Shown here: positions 1 to 14,857 of the stretch, in pieces
Position numbering within the stretch: position 1 is the stretch's first letter
How the letters are laid out: every line of letters begins with the position of its first letter
Origin: Vespa crabro
Taxonomy: Eukaryota; Arthropoda; Insecta; Hymenoptera; Vespidae
Reading direction: 5' to 3'
NCBI RefSeq assembly: GCF_910589235.1
Contig: NC_060978.1
Coordinates: 3,362,877 to 3,426,876, forward strand
Length of the DNA: 64,000 bases
The notes under the pieces: model-generated
Seen by the model: only the letters and a program-made list of their open reading frames with translations
The model's database searches: none
What the model was told of the DNA's origin: nothing
Position numbers and translations under genes: made by a program

Positions 1-69
1 GGAGATTAAGATATAATGTTCCTGAATACATCTACCTTTTATTATATCTTTAACCGATTAACATCTTAC

Positions 70-2646
70 CGGGAGGAGTATTGTTAGTATTCATGAAAAG
101 TTGCTTCGCGACCGAACTGGTTGTGGCTTGGGAAGGCAATGGTCCAAAATCGTCGCTGCTCGAAAGCAAGGAAAGTCCATGGGACAACTGTTGGCACATC
201 GCAGAGACGCTATCCTGTCCACCTGGCGATATTTCCGGTATTGGGCTCACTGTCGAAATGAAATTCTTATCATCGTTTTTTCCTACTTTACGATATTAAT
301 TACGTTCACATTATGTACGAACAAGTACAGCGAATTGGTGCCGAGTACTATCGAAATGCATGCCGAACCACGTTTGGGAACGTGTAACAAAGCGTGAAAA
401 TGAAAATCAAGAAAAACACTGGATCAAATTTATATTGATCCAGTGACGACGGTAACTATTGAAGCACGAGGGACAGGGAAAAAAACTCTTTCGTGTACAA
501 GCCAGTGTTTTGTCATTTTCAAATGAGAACATTATGGGGGGCTCTCTACTAGGAACGTCTAATCTAAAGGGGTAGTAGGTGGGTAACGAATTGAAACTGT
601 TTTAACGTTGGTTCGAATAATTTTATGCACCGAGGTCTTATCAAAAAAGAAAAAGGACGTTTTCTTGTTGTATTTACCAAACAGTCACTTTATCATTAAA
701 GACGATCGAACCAACGTTATGATTGGACTTCCATGATCTAGAGTTATCCGACTCTTCGTGTCCACCTAAAAACGAAATTATTGATTGTGCAAGAATAAAA
801 GTGTGTATCGTTTTAAAACATCAAATACGATGGGATAAACTACAACGAAATTTCGATAAACCTTTGTGTCTAGCTACGCGTTCGTTTCTTTTTTATTTTC
901 GATTAAAACGCTCGAATCTGAAACGCAATCGAACAGGTGGCTGACGTATAAACATAAACGAGCACGATCCAAAAGAAACAACGAGGGAGCAGGCAATATG
1001 AACGAAGACAATGTAATAATGACCTTCGTCATATCCTTCGTACTCTGTTTGTAAAAATGAAGAGAAGTACATCGTTATTGAATATTATCGAAGTAATGGC
1101 CGACTTATCGTTAATTTATAATACTTAACGTCGTACGTTCGTGTCGTCGAAATATGACTAATTATGATATGACTAAAGATTACTCACAAAGTTGTATAAA
1201 GCCGTATAAGATCGAAAGTTACCTGGAGGTTTCAAAGGTACGATGTGCTGTATGGTCGATGGCATTCGCGATAAATCCGTAGGTTCAAGACTGTGACTGC
1301 GTGTACGCTCGAGATTACTAGGAAGATCGTTTACGCGTAAACTAAGCTGTCTTTTAAATGGAGACGCTTGATTCAATTGAGTAAAACCCCTGAAGGATCC
1401 TTGTCGTTCTAACATAGAAGGCGTGGCATGGGGTCTCTCAATAGCGAAGGGGTTGTACACCTGCTTCACCGGAGGAACATCTATAATAAGAGAAAAATAA
1501 TAATAACAATCAGCATGAAATTAGAATTTTCTTTTCTAAGAAGTGTGGTAAATATAATTCAATGAATGGCATTAATCGATTATCGTTATCGTCTCGTTAT
1601 TAACAAAAATGCAAGTCTCGTTAAGATCATTCAAGTATATTAACAAGTTTCTTAATGTCCACTTTATGTGATCGACGATTAGGTTAATTAGGACTTTAAC
1701 GTTATTTCTTATAACCCATTACTGAACTATTTTCTGTAATATACTATTTTCTGTAAAAGTGAAAAGGTTTTTAATGGAATAAAACCGACCTACAGCACGC
1801 TCACGCGTATCCTGCAATCTTTCGGTAAGACTCGGTTGCCTGAAGCTACCGCTTCTCGTAAAGGTCGACGTCTTTGAATCAAACGTCATCGTTACACCGC
1901 ACTCTTTGTCTCTACGTTGCTTTCTCTCCAAGCACGCGGCAAACGCACATCCAACAGCGTGACTCAATCTTTCACCCTGAAAGAATGTATCTATGTTAAA
2001 ATCGAATACGTACGCAGACTCGATCGTGTTGCTTTTCCTTTTTTCTTTTCTTTTTTTTTTTTTTTTTTTATAAGATAGGCTCGAGCAATTCATTCTTCCA
2101 TTGAGATTATCATATTGATCGTGCAAACAAATGTTACTGCGATTATAGAAAGGCTACCTTATTCATTCGATTTTAACTATTTTTTTTTGTTCTTTTTTCT
2201 TCTGATATATATCATAAGATAAATTATTTCTTTTTCGCCTAATAATATGTCTATTCCGACGAAGCAACGTTATATTCCTGTAGAAAGCCACCCTACAGTG
2301 CGAGAAATGATAAGATAGAGTTCCGACGTACCGACTCCTTTAACGCCAAAAATCCATGACACATCCACCGTCTGGTCGTACCATCTCTGCAGATATAGCT
2401 AAAGCCTTTTTCATGATTCCGATCTGGAGCACAAAAAGAAACTTTCTCAATCGTTTGGTCGACGATCAATCCCTTCGTCTCATCCTCGACCACACGCAGT
2501 CCATCGCCGGACACATGAAGGACTGCGCGCACCGGCCTTCTTCTGGAATTCTGAAAGAAAAACATATAATGAATCATTAGCAAATGATATTATCAATGTT
2601 CTTTGAATTAATGTAAACTCGATGGTGAATCACCACTTTGAAAGAG

Positions 2647-2680
<34 letters not shown>

Positions 2681-5566
2681 GTACATGTAATTATACTAAC
2701 CCTGAGCACCTTCAAAGCCTCCTCACAAACCTGCATTCCTCTCGACTCGAACACCTCGACGCATCCTAAATACTGTAAAAAGTGCTATTATCAATGACAT
2801 AAATCATAAGATATTATTGAAAAGTTTTGAAATATATCTACATGCGTAACGAATTAATCGATTGTTCTATTCCCTCTAATCATAGATCTTATTTGTCATC
2901 GTTAATTATCTTAGGATCGGTCTAATAAGTCTATAGGAACAATGACGAAACAATCGAAAGAAGCCAATTAGTATCAGATCGATCATTCTTGGGTGTCACC
3001 CTTTTGTTTAACTCGCGATGAAACTACTAGATGGCGATAAGGAACTTGTTAGGTTTGAAACATCCCCTTGAAGAAGCTAATGAAACCGTATATCGTCTTA
3101 AGGAAATCGCGAAAACGATGGTGCTTACCTTAACGTGAAAAGCGCAAGTAGCGGAACGTACTGCACTTTCGTCTGCTTGCCATTGGTGAGGTTTACTTGA
3201 TTCCGGTACGTGAGGATCTTTTCGTCGTCGGAAGCTGTCTCGAAAGCTCCTCCGCAGCCGGTCCATCCTCTTTCCCGGCGATCTCTCGCGCTTCTGTGAA
3301 TATCGATAAAATAAGGGAAACGTAATTTATCTCGTACAAACGTTCACGAATGACAATACACCAAAGTATTTGTGTTCCCTCCAAAAAGAAAATTACTCTA
3401 AAGGAGGACGGATAAGATGTTCTCGAGACGAGCAAACGAAATCAATCGTACTCCAAATTGCTTCGGTTTAAACTAAATTCGATATAACAATGGCATCGCG
3501 TTACCTAATACGATAAAAGAAAACCGATAATTCCTCAATCCGACGATTGGCAATATCGTCTGCGAACAATAACGCAGATAACGCAATGCATCATGATAAT
3601 ATAATAATAGCCGTCCATTATATCGTACCGGTGTACGTGTAAACAATGACAGTGATGAGCAAACAATTGCTAAATTATGAAAGAATACTTTTGAACCTAG
3701 GATTCTCGTGGGTTTTCAATGTTAATAAAAAGAATGACCTCGTAAGAAGGATTCAATCGATGACGAACGAAACGATCGGTCGATCGTTTAAGTAACTTCC
3801 TATATAATATACATATTTCGAAGATATCATCGTGTCTATCTTACTTTCGCCTATAGCAATTATTATCATACTTGAACGTTAAATGAAACTCTTTCGACCA
3901 AATAGATTTCTATAAGATCGAAGGAGAACAGCTCCACATTCATTGAAATAAAATCGATAACAAATGAGATTTAATGGGTGCAGTTTCGAATTCAAGAAAG
4001 AATCCTCCAGGGTATTCCCAGAGGATTCTGGTAGTCGAGTTTAGTCGATCAGTCGTTAAAACCCTAAAAACTTTGGAACCTTGAGAAAGTGACCGCGGTG
4101 CGAGAAGCAGATTCTACCAACGGTCGTCGTCGTCGACTCGACGATATAAAAAGCCCCTGTGATCGAATCTTGAGGCTGGTTCCCAAAGAATCTTTTATAT
4201 CGCAACCCCACCTCAGAGTCTCCCCTAATTCCGAACACGGACCTTCTCCCCCTAAATCGGTGCCCCTAAGAGCCAACCGTCGGGATCAAGAACTGAGAGA
4301 GACCCGCTGGGAAACCTTCTTCTCCTTCTGTACCTTTCTTTTCTTTTTTTTTTTTCCTTTCTTTCTTCGACTTGGTGCTATATCACCTTTCATCGAGCTT
4401 TCTTCTTCCCTCGTTTCGCCATTTTCTTAACCAAATTATATACCTACAGTCCTTTCTCCTTTCCAATTTTAAACTATAGCCTATACTATTATCGGGAATA
4501 ATTGCAACAATTTGAGAAAACGCAATCTTAGTCGAGGTCAAATCCCAATTTTTAAAACCCATTCGATCTCACTGTATCTTTTAAATCTGTTACAGACAAA
4601 TTCGTCTGGAAAGATTATTTTCATTCGGAAAGAAAATCCGTCGAACGTTTGTATAGTAAGAGATCGATCACGTAGAGCAAAGTTATTTACCTGTCTTGCG
4701 AAATTCCCTCAGGCATCACGTAATGGATAAGCAAATAGGCCACGTGAGCTATATCTCGAGACTGGTCTATGATAGATAACCAACACTGACTCTATCTCAC
4801 GCTCATGACATAGAGCCGCGTTAAACCACAGCTTCTGTACGTTTGTATTTCTTACATATAAGTTCTAATAAATATCAGTGAAATCAACAAAACGTAGGAC
4901 CACCACCAGCCCAATCCCTTTTGACCGTATCAATCTCAGGCGGCATGCGTGTACGTGACATGGGAACTCAGTTTTTAGGGGTGAGTTCTTTTTTATTCGA
5001 CTCATTTATCGATCCAGTCTTTTGTGCCCGAACGGAAGGAAATAAAGATCGATCCTGTCAACCGTAGGAACGCGATAATTATAAAAACCGAGAAGGTTCT
5101 TCGTTAATGAACGAAATAGAGGAACGGAAGATTTTCAAAGATAATTTGTTGGAATTCGAAAATGCGTTACAATTTATACAATTAAATACAAAAGAAAATT
5201 ATTAAAATGTCATCGCACTGAATAAAAGAAAAAGGAATATTCATTACTCGCACTGGTTAAAATTAAAATGTAACATAGAAAACGTCCATTAAAAGCGAAG
5301 CGAAAATGATCGGTAAAGGCTCGCTATTATGAGGATTCGTTCAATCGTTTCACGGATTAATATTAACACACGTTTTCGCGATAAATGAGTGGTTCTCGGT
5401 CGCTCTCGCACACTATGTATCTACATACGTATACGCAAACGATACGCGAAGGTCTACAAGAACGATCAACGTACGTACGTATGTCATCTTTGTAACGTTA
5501 CAACGATTACTGAAGAGAAGCGAAACGAATTTGCACCCTATGTCCCACTCTCGTTGCTCTCCGCTC

Positions 5567-5610
<44 letters not shown>

Positions 5611-8467
5611 TTCCTCGTAAAAATAAGGAACAACGAAAATAATCCACCCTCTAGGATGGGACGATATTCGTGATAGTACTCGGAGAGGCTCTTGCTACGA
5701 TGAAAGGAACGTCTCTCGCTAATGGTTAAAACGTGCGAAAGTAAGCACTCTCAACGCAATCGGATTACCCACGGTATTTACTTAGCAAGGTAATAGGCTT
5801 ACCAATGCGTCGGAGTAAAACGGTCGCGTGGATCGCGTCGTTCTTTCATTGAAAACGTATCTACGTTTCGGACTCGAACGAACGAATCTACCCTCTTGCT
5901 CTCCTCCCAGCCCTTCGCAACGACGATCATAATCGTTCTCGAATAAACACTTGTAACGCATTCAATCGGACTATCCGTACGCTACTTTAGAATGCAAACC
6001 GCATCGGTTACGCTCTCGGTAAGCGTCCAAGTGCCATATGATATTACAAATTGATGTCCTTACTTACCTCTTACTCGTACAAATCGTACACGTGTACTTA
6101 TATCAATTGTAATATCAATAAGCATGTCATTTTTTATGGAATTTAATATAAAAAAAGATGATATGCGTTACGAGAAACGTATGAAAAATTATATTATCAT
6201 GCGTTTAAGCGCATTTGAACGTTAAAAGGAATATAGGAGAATAATATAAGATTCTCGGTAGGGGAATTTCAAGAAACGATCGAGGAAGGTACGAGTCGCG
6301 TTCATTAGCAATTCAAAAAGCGTTTCTATGGACGCAAAAACTTTCGACTACGTCCGTTTTTCAAGAGATCTCTAACGCGCAGACCGTCTTCAAATGATAT
6401 AAATCGTTTACACAGGCTCATAAATATTTTATTACTGTCGTTTGGCGCGTCAATGACAGTCAACTCTTTTTGACCAAGCGTCACGAGTATGTGAGATGTG
6501 AAATGTTTCTACCGTTCCCACATCGATCGCATTTTTATATATTTTTGACGGCTTACATGTCTCTGTGTTTCTCGTTTCATTTCTAAAGGTATTAAAATCG
6601 ACATATACGAACTATATAAATCGCATACGTTTCTATACGCCGAATATAAACTGCATACGCGAAGATCGAGTCGCGTCGTTGATAACTTCGTTCAATCGAA
6701 TTACGCTTCTGCACTTCGAGCAGCTCCCCTCTTTATGTGGCATACGCTTTAATGAGCCCGATATGACGGACTCTGCGTTATTAGCGCCGCCTGTATACTT
6801 GACTCAACGTAATATATAACCAACGTACTACTATTCAACTCGAATATGTGTGTGCGTATGTGTATAGATCATATCATTTAATTCTCGTTTCATTTGTTCG
6901 ACCGAACCTTAAAAAGTTAGAATTTTATTCGTTATCGGGTACTAACGAAACGATCTACGTATTTATATTATAAAACGGAAGACACAGAGGAGAAGAGTGT
7001 AGAGAAAAATAAAAAAAGAGTTGATGACTTACGTCCCGCACCTTCGTTCAAAGAATTCGAAGAGAGTTCAACCACTTTCTTTTTATCTGAAGTTGATCTG
7101 TGACTCATATGTACAGTGACTAACGCTGAAAGAATCTGAAAGATAGTGCTTCGTCTTCAAGAAAATTTGCGATTCCAACTTGATAAAAGTCACATTTAAA
7201 GAACTATCTTTATATTGATTCCTTTGAAATAATTTTTCTCCGATATCGATTGATATATTAAAAAAAAAAAAAAAAAAATGTCATTTATTTGTAGCCAATG
7301 TCGCTTATTCGAATATCATACGAAACATTTTATACGAATAACATTGTACGAGTAAAATTTCAAAAAGTCTGATCAATGATTAATCCATCATTTGTAATTC
7401 ACGACATTTTTCGTCAAACTTTCCTTATAACTCCTTGTGAATCCTTACGAGTAACTCTTCTCGTATGATAATAGCTCCGACACGACCTTCGAGTGTGAAA
7501 GGAAAGATGGCGATGGGGAATGTGCATCTCCATGGTATACTACGTGCGTCGAATGCATAAGCATACGCCCGTGTGCCGTGTTCAAACGTTGCCAGGTCAA
7601 AAAAGCGTAGCAATATCCTACTACAGTCGAGGGAGTAGACAGATACTCTTGGGTCAAAAGAGAGTTCGGTGACTAATTTCTTTCGTGAATCATGGTTGCG
7701 ATGCTATGGTAGCGAAATACTCGACGGTTCTAAACTGAAAAGATAATATTATCTGACACCAATCGTACAATACGTACGTATATAATATTACATAATACAC
7801 AGATAATTACGTAGATGGATGAACAAAAGAATAAAAGGAAAAAGTTTCTGTTTTTTGTTTCAGCAAAAAATGTCTGAAGATCGATGAGAGAGAAGGACAT
7901 AGCGAAATTATAATACGTCAATTGTTTCACCAATCATATAATGCAAATGGTGGTCATATCGACCGAACAATGATCGCCGAGCGTGAATAAAACGCGATCT
8001 CTTCTAATAATTTTCATTGTATAGTATGTATTACAGTTCGAGCCTTTGCTTGATTTTTACAGCGCCCGCGAACGGCACTGATTGAAATTTTAATTGAACA
8101 CCGCGCGAACAAGAGAATTCTCCAGCTGAACAATGTAGAATCCCTCTTTCCAAGTAAATTCTCAAGAGTTCCCCCCTTCATAATCGCGGAACCATTGTTT
8201 TCGCTTCATCAACATATTCTCATTGAAGATTTATGTAGTCTTACGCGCAATTCACAAAAGGCATTCTCAACTTTGTTGGATGATTCGATAGTCAGCTATT
8301 CGCCTCTGCCGTGAATTCCTTTTAAATTCGCTTTAATTATTCGCGCAATGGCGAACCGTTTAAAATAAACTTTATGGAGATTTAGATTCTCCTCTTCCTG
8401 CTTTTTAATTCATTCTCCGGTTAACTTTTGTCAGCATCAGGTGTATATACGTGTATGTGTGTGTGCG

Positions 8468-8504
<37 letters not shown>

Positions 8505-9555
8505 TTATATATATGTATGTATGTATGTATATTTATATATAAAAGATGGGACGACGTAAAAATGTGATTTGCATTTAAAATGTAAGCTACGAGAAATAAC
8601 ACGTTCGTTCTGTTCAAAATTTCAAGTGGTTTACGTTACACGTAAATTTCACGTTGGTAAACGTTTTTTCGTTTCTACAATCTCGCATGTAACTACAAAT
8701 ATCTCAAACGAGGTTAAAGAAGAAAAATGTTTTACGTGATCTCTCTGCATATCGAAAGACGATATGCAATTAATAGTTGTAAACTATTAATTTCATGAGG
8801 TAAACGATCTGTCTGTTAACCAGCCAAGAGTTCTTTGCACGAAAATTTGGCACGATTCGTGCCATCTTCGAGTTTCTCTCTTTCTCTCTTTTCGTATAAC
8901 AGAACTGTCAGCCGATCGAAGACAAAGATCTTTTAGATCGTAGCGTGCCGTTGTGACCTAGATAAGCACCGGTGAAAGCACGTTCGTAAAGAGCCCTAGA
9001 GCAATAGCGTCGACGCAAGTTCGTTGACCGCAGGTCGAAACTTAGGGCGCGGCAATTTTCTAATGGCGACACGTTCTCTTCTTTACGAGATCCACTTCGA
9101 AAGTCTATGTATTATCCTGAGATCGAATAACTTCAACGTCGATAAAATGATCTATTCTCCGTTCGTACGAGTTTTCCAATGGTGCATTCCCTTTTCAATC
9201 TGTCTATCTCGATAAAAAAAAAAAAAAAAAAGGTATAAAGAAAATAAAAAAAATATCGTTCGTTGGGCGTAACAGCCTTCGAAAGAAGCGTAGGAAATAT
9301 ATCCGATGTTGCTTATCCTCTATCTACCTCAATTCGTTTATAACTTCGCCGAGTACCAAGAGGATATGAAAATCGTCGCTACCTGAAATGGCAGCGAGTC
9401 TGAGCGTCCAATAGCGCGAGCACCTACGAACGCTTAATCCTTTCACCGCGACAGGTGTTCCGTATGCGGCGATGTTGCTGAATATAATCAAATACGCATA
9501 CGTTGATAGAGAGATAGAGATAAGTATATAGATACAGATAGATAGATAAATAGAT

Positions 9556-9612
<57 letters not shown>

Positions 9613-12600
9613 AGAAGAAGCATAATATAGACGCACACGTCAACTCAACGACGACGTATGCAAGAAGACAAAGCCGGTGTCCTTTGCGCTCATCTGCATA
9701 CATATGGAGTCTAGCTCGCAACACGGCTCAACATCGCGCACAACGTCAACCCAATTTCGATTCCTGCTACCGAGTCCTGCCATTAGCAAACGCATTGTCC
9801 CTTTTTGTAGATGCCACTTTTCTCGAAAAACTTAATGAAGGAGAATCGCCGAGGAAACGAGAGATGACACAAAAAAGGAAATTTTCCAAAAATTCTATTT
9901 CTTCTTTTTCTATTTTTCTTTGCTCATCGAGAAAAATCAATTGTCCACCTATTCACATTGGTCATTTTACAAACTTTTTCGAACGTTTTGTCACTTTGAC
10001 CTACTGGACAAAGACATATAGCAGGTGCATTAATCAAGAGCAAAATATCGATGTCTATCTTTTTGACCTACAAGGATCCAACGACCGGTCGACGCTTTAC
10101 ATAAATCATTAAGGGGAAAAAAAAACAGCTAAATAATAAATGCATATATCGCTATTATTTGATTTCAACGTGATGAATGTTGAAAAACATTTACCGAAGA
10201 GTTTTATAAGTAAAGTATATGCAAGGTAATTTTACGAGACAAGTAGGCCATTTAAATCGTTGGCCATTGAAATCGAAGGTATGTACGTCGATATTTTAAA
10301 TACCAGCGATTCCAAGTCCCTCCCTTTGTAACTTCTGAACCAGCGGACATCGGCATACCACCGGTTATCCTTGAGTTCGATCCCCTCGCTTTGCACTAGT
10401 ACGCGCGAGTACGCTCAAACTTGCGCTTACACTTTATATGTATCTACATCGATGTGCCTTTACGATGAGCTTTTCAAAAGTTTAACACGTGGTCTACTTA
10501 CATAGAACTGTGCATTAAAGCGACATGTTTCCAAACAATCTGTTTCATTAATTAATGGCTTGTTGAGTAAAAGCGACTGTAATACTCAAAGTCCCTTTCG
10601 GAGCGATTATTTGAATACATTTCTAAAGAGATTGTACGAATTATACTAAGACATTTCATTCGACATTGAAATAAATTAAAAGTTTTAATAATTTCATTGG
10701 AAATTCAGCCGATTATAAATCTTTGAAATATCAATTTCACGAGTCATAACCATGAAGATTCATGTCGATTATCTTTCAAAATGTCGAACCTTCATCCTTT
10801 TCTACGTTATGTACCTTACATACATCCAATGGCAAAATAGTTTTATCAAACGAGAGAAGTCGACGCGAACCCCGCGAGTTTCTCCTGTGATGAAAAACCT
10901 GTTTGTACGCTTGTGCGTCAACGTTCGAGTGACTTAACTCGTTCGAAAGTGCCGCTACTTCTTTCCTCGAGCGAGTCTCCGCCATCTTTTTCTCTCATCC
11001 ACAACGCATGCTATAATCGAAGGTGTTTCTTCCTTCTCTCATCACGTCGAAACTTATAGACGATTAAAGAGAACGTGGGATACGATAAAGCATCGTACGT
11101 ACGATGATTAAAGATCTATGTGCTAGAACCTTGAAATTGAAGTAAGTAATACGACGAAATAATTGTATTATATTTTAATCGGTGATGGAAATATTTCGCA
11201 TGATCGCGATAAGAAATGAGCGATATACCCGAACAGTTTTCACACATGTACTGGTACGTACAATTTTCTCGTTTATCAATGTGTTTAAACAAATAACTTC
11301 GCGAGGAGAATCTATATACTTACTTGTATATACATTCAATGTACAAACTAACAATTGAACGAATTACAAATTAAGAAATATATCAGAAAATTGCTATATC
11401 TAATTAATTCGTCAGTAATACGATTATATCGCAATAGATTATTTATTACAGATGTTTGCATTTTGTTGTAGAATATATCGGCAGTTGATTACATTCCCGT
11501 GACAATACGCATCAACGTCTTCGCGTTAAAACGATGTTAAGCGAGTTTGCTTCCTTTCACGAAATCGATACTACTTAATGAAGACCTCGCTTGAAAAATA
11601 TTAGCATTAATAACTCTCGTTGTTCGATAAGTCTCGATTTCTCTTACGATTATCGAAGAATTCTTTTTCTTATTTGTTTATATTGTGTGTATCTCATCGA
11701 GTATATGTGTCAATTTTTTATTGCAGCAGAAATATACAAGCGAGAATCGATCGTGCAAACTCTAAACGCGCAATTGTTTTCAAATTGTGATTAATCGAGG
11801 AGCGTATGATAACAGCACCACCTACCTATTATTTAATAGCCGGCCTACCCGATCTACATCTATCTTACTTAAATATTGCCATATACTTTCCAAAATTATA
11901 CATTCGTATACGTATGAATCCACCTGGTGCATTAAACTAATTAATGCTACATAATTAAACAATAGACACAGCTGCCTTTTTACACACCTAACGTAATAAC
12001 TAATTTGAAAACAGTCGTGAGGTTTTCAAAAGAAACGTGAATAAATATTTCCATGTTCCTGACCTTGTTAAATGTTTTAAAATATGACGAGTCTTTTTCA
12101 TTGGACTTTGATCAATCGTCGACATTTATCGCCGTGAGAAGAACCGAGCAATAATTAATGGCGAGAATGATTGACGATAATTTTACATTTGTTGTGTCTC
12201 CTAGAGTCGGCTTTTTTCTTGGGTATAACCTCTTTGTAAAAGAGAAACAAAAAGGTAAGATAATGCATAGATTAAGAAAGATTGCTTTGTCGGAAGGATC
12301 AAGAGTATAATTTTAACTTAGAATCTGAGTCGACGGGCAGCTAGCAAAACGATCGCTTGACTCTGAAATCTCTTAACGAATCGAATCCGCGTATCCATCA
12401 GGAGGTCGTCCATCGTTGAACTTTCTTCTTATCCCGAGAAATTCACGGGAAGCGGAAGCTTTTCTGCTTTTGACAGCGAAGCGATTCCAGACGCCATGAC
12501 GGCCGAAGGAAGTCTTAAAGGAACGCGAGGAAATATTTGCTGAAATACGAGCTCAAAGAACAACCATGTTTTTTTTTTCCTTTCCTAACCCTCTTCGCCG

Positions 12601-12893
12601 TCTTAAAATACTTGCAATAGTTTGAGTTTACGATACGACCATAAATAAGATCGTTGTTATATAAAGTCTTATTTCTAAAACAAAAATCTATAAGAACGAC
12701 AAACTTGATACAAGCGATGAAATTATCGCGAAAAATAATTGCATCGATCGAGAAAGGAAATGTATCATGAAGGGAAACAAGGAAAAAGTAAAGAAGAGAA
12801 TGTCTGTAGAGGAAAGGGAAGGGTCGTTGGAAAAATTGCCGCGTTCGATCTGACGATAAAAATATATTATGTATATGTTGTATGTATATGTGC

Positions 12894-12936
<43 letters not shown>

Positions 12937-14824
12937 CGAGAACGGGGTACAACCAATCGATTGTCGATTAGGGTAATCCACGATGAGGAGCATGAGGGAA
13001 AGGGGCAGGGTTACCGAAGCGAAACTTGCTCCAGCGGCACGGTAGATGGTTAATTTCTCTAATTAGAGCGCGTAACAAACGCATGTAATTAAGCTGCACC
13101 GTGAGCGAACATACGAAGGGACGAGACGCAGCCAGTTATTTCAATGATATCCATCCCTTCTACCACCCTGAACTCTTCCCTGGGTTAAACCATAGAAACG
13201 CATCGTCTCTACTGGGATTAAAATGCGACTCGTAAAGCCGCTGGTTAAGAGCTTCTTCCTCTCTCAACCCTGATAAAAATAAACTTTCCGAAAAGCCACG
13301 AGGAGGCTTCCGTCGCGTCGTAAGTCGTCGTCCGAAACTTCTCTGCGAGCTTCCCTATGAACGTGAAAATACAATTCGTCAACTCGCAAAGAACTACTCG
13401 TATTGTCGCTCTAACTAATGACTCAACAAAGAGAAATCCATCGAACTTTGTTTATTTTTATCCTTCGTTTAGAAAAATAGTGCTCATTGGATCAAGATTT
13501 AGCATCTTCTCTGACTTTTTTCTTCTTTTTTTACGTAGACTTAAACAACTATAATTTCTAATAATCCATATTTATGAGTAACACAAATGAATATTAAAAT
13601 TTGTGAGCTTATTTCGTTGCCGGCGACGTTCGTTAATTGTTCCTTTTCAGCCAGTCTCAATGATTTAACAAGGATCGTATAATAATTATATTTAAGAATT
13701 ATTAATTGTGGGTTTCTTCTTTTCGTTGATTGATTACGATTTTGTATAATCATGCTTTTAAGATTATATCATTAGTTGATGAATCAATCTCATCGTAATC
13801 AGTGTCATCGATTCGATCAAAATATCAACTGTATTTCAACTTATCCTTAAATAAAATCTATTTAAACAGAAAATTACCTGAGAGAGCGACAAAGATGTGA
13901 ACAACGTCGACGGTAAGACGACGTTATATAACGGTCACTTCGTCGTGACTCGTCAACAGGCATTCCGCGAACTAATATCAAGAATTCCATATACACGAAC
14001 CTCTTATGATAAATATTCAAAAGAATGAACGAACGTAAAAAAGAGAAAGATTGTACGAGTCAATGACGTCACGCGCAACAGGAAGGACATGTTCTTATAC
14101 AAATGTTAAAGAAATTGCTCGTTATAGAAACTTTGTCGATAAAAAAAAAATTGATAATGATCGAGAAAATGGTCATCGATGTAAACGTAATTGAGGTATG
14201 TTGAAGATGAGTTACAGCCTTGGAAAAACATCTTCGTCCCTATCACAAATATCAAAATTCGCCCACGTAAAAGAAAATTTTATTCGTTCCTAATTCAATA
14301 CTTAAAAAACCGGTGATAATGGACGAATCAAGTTGCTCTCGTTTCGCTGCTTCTCGCATCGTATAGATCTTATTCGATATCCAATAGAATCATTATCTCC
14401 AACAGCTAATCACCAATTACAATAAAGTCAATTTGCCATGTAATCGATGATTATCATCGAGGATCGTTATCGATGCGATGTACTAAATCGCACTCGTCCG
14501 TAACAATATTTTTATATATGTTCGTTCTCGTATCTATAAATCGAAGAATATCGTGATATTGAAGAAGGAAGAATTCAATGACGTTTATATTGAAAGAAAA
14601 GGACTATTGAAAGCAAAAGGAAACAGAGGCATAAAGTTTTGGCATGTAATTTAGAAAACAATAAAATTCGAGAGGAAGTAGATTCAAAGTAGTTCTCGCG
14701 GTAATTTGGAGAAGCTGCACTAGACAGGTCCGACAAAATCGCTCGTTGACGCGCGAAAACGCATCAAACGGATAAGGGAAAGAGAGAGCGAGAGAGGGAG
14801 AGAGCGGGGAGGGGAAGACGGAAG

Positions 14825-14857
<33 letters not shown>

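Noticed and set aside
5568..5608. Poly-A tail of a retroposed gene
   Set aside because: No processed coding sequence, target-site duplication or element body flanks the T41 run.
9324..9724. ORFs rich in serine-leucine or arginine-glutamate over GA repeats
   Set aside because: They are translations of a (GA)n microsatellite in several frames. The same applies to ORFs at 14604-15045, 15652-15960, 16738-17037, 40852-41114 and 42845-43675.
10321..10400. tRNA-like GAGTTCGATCCCC segment
   Set aside because: It resembles a T-arm, but no matching acceptor stem, D-arm or anticodon arm could be drawn around it.
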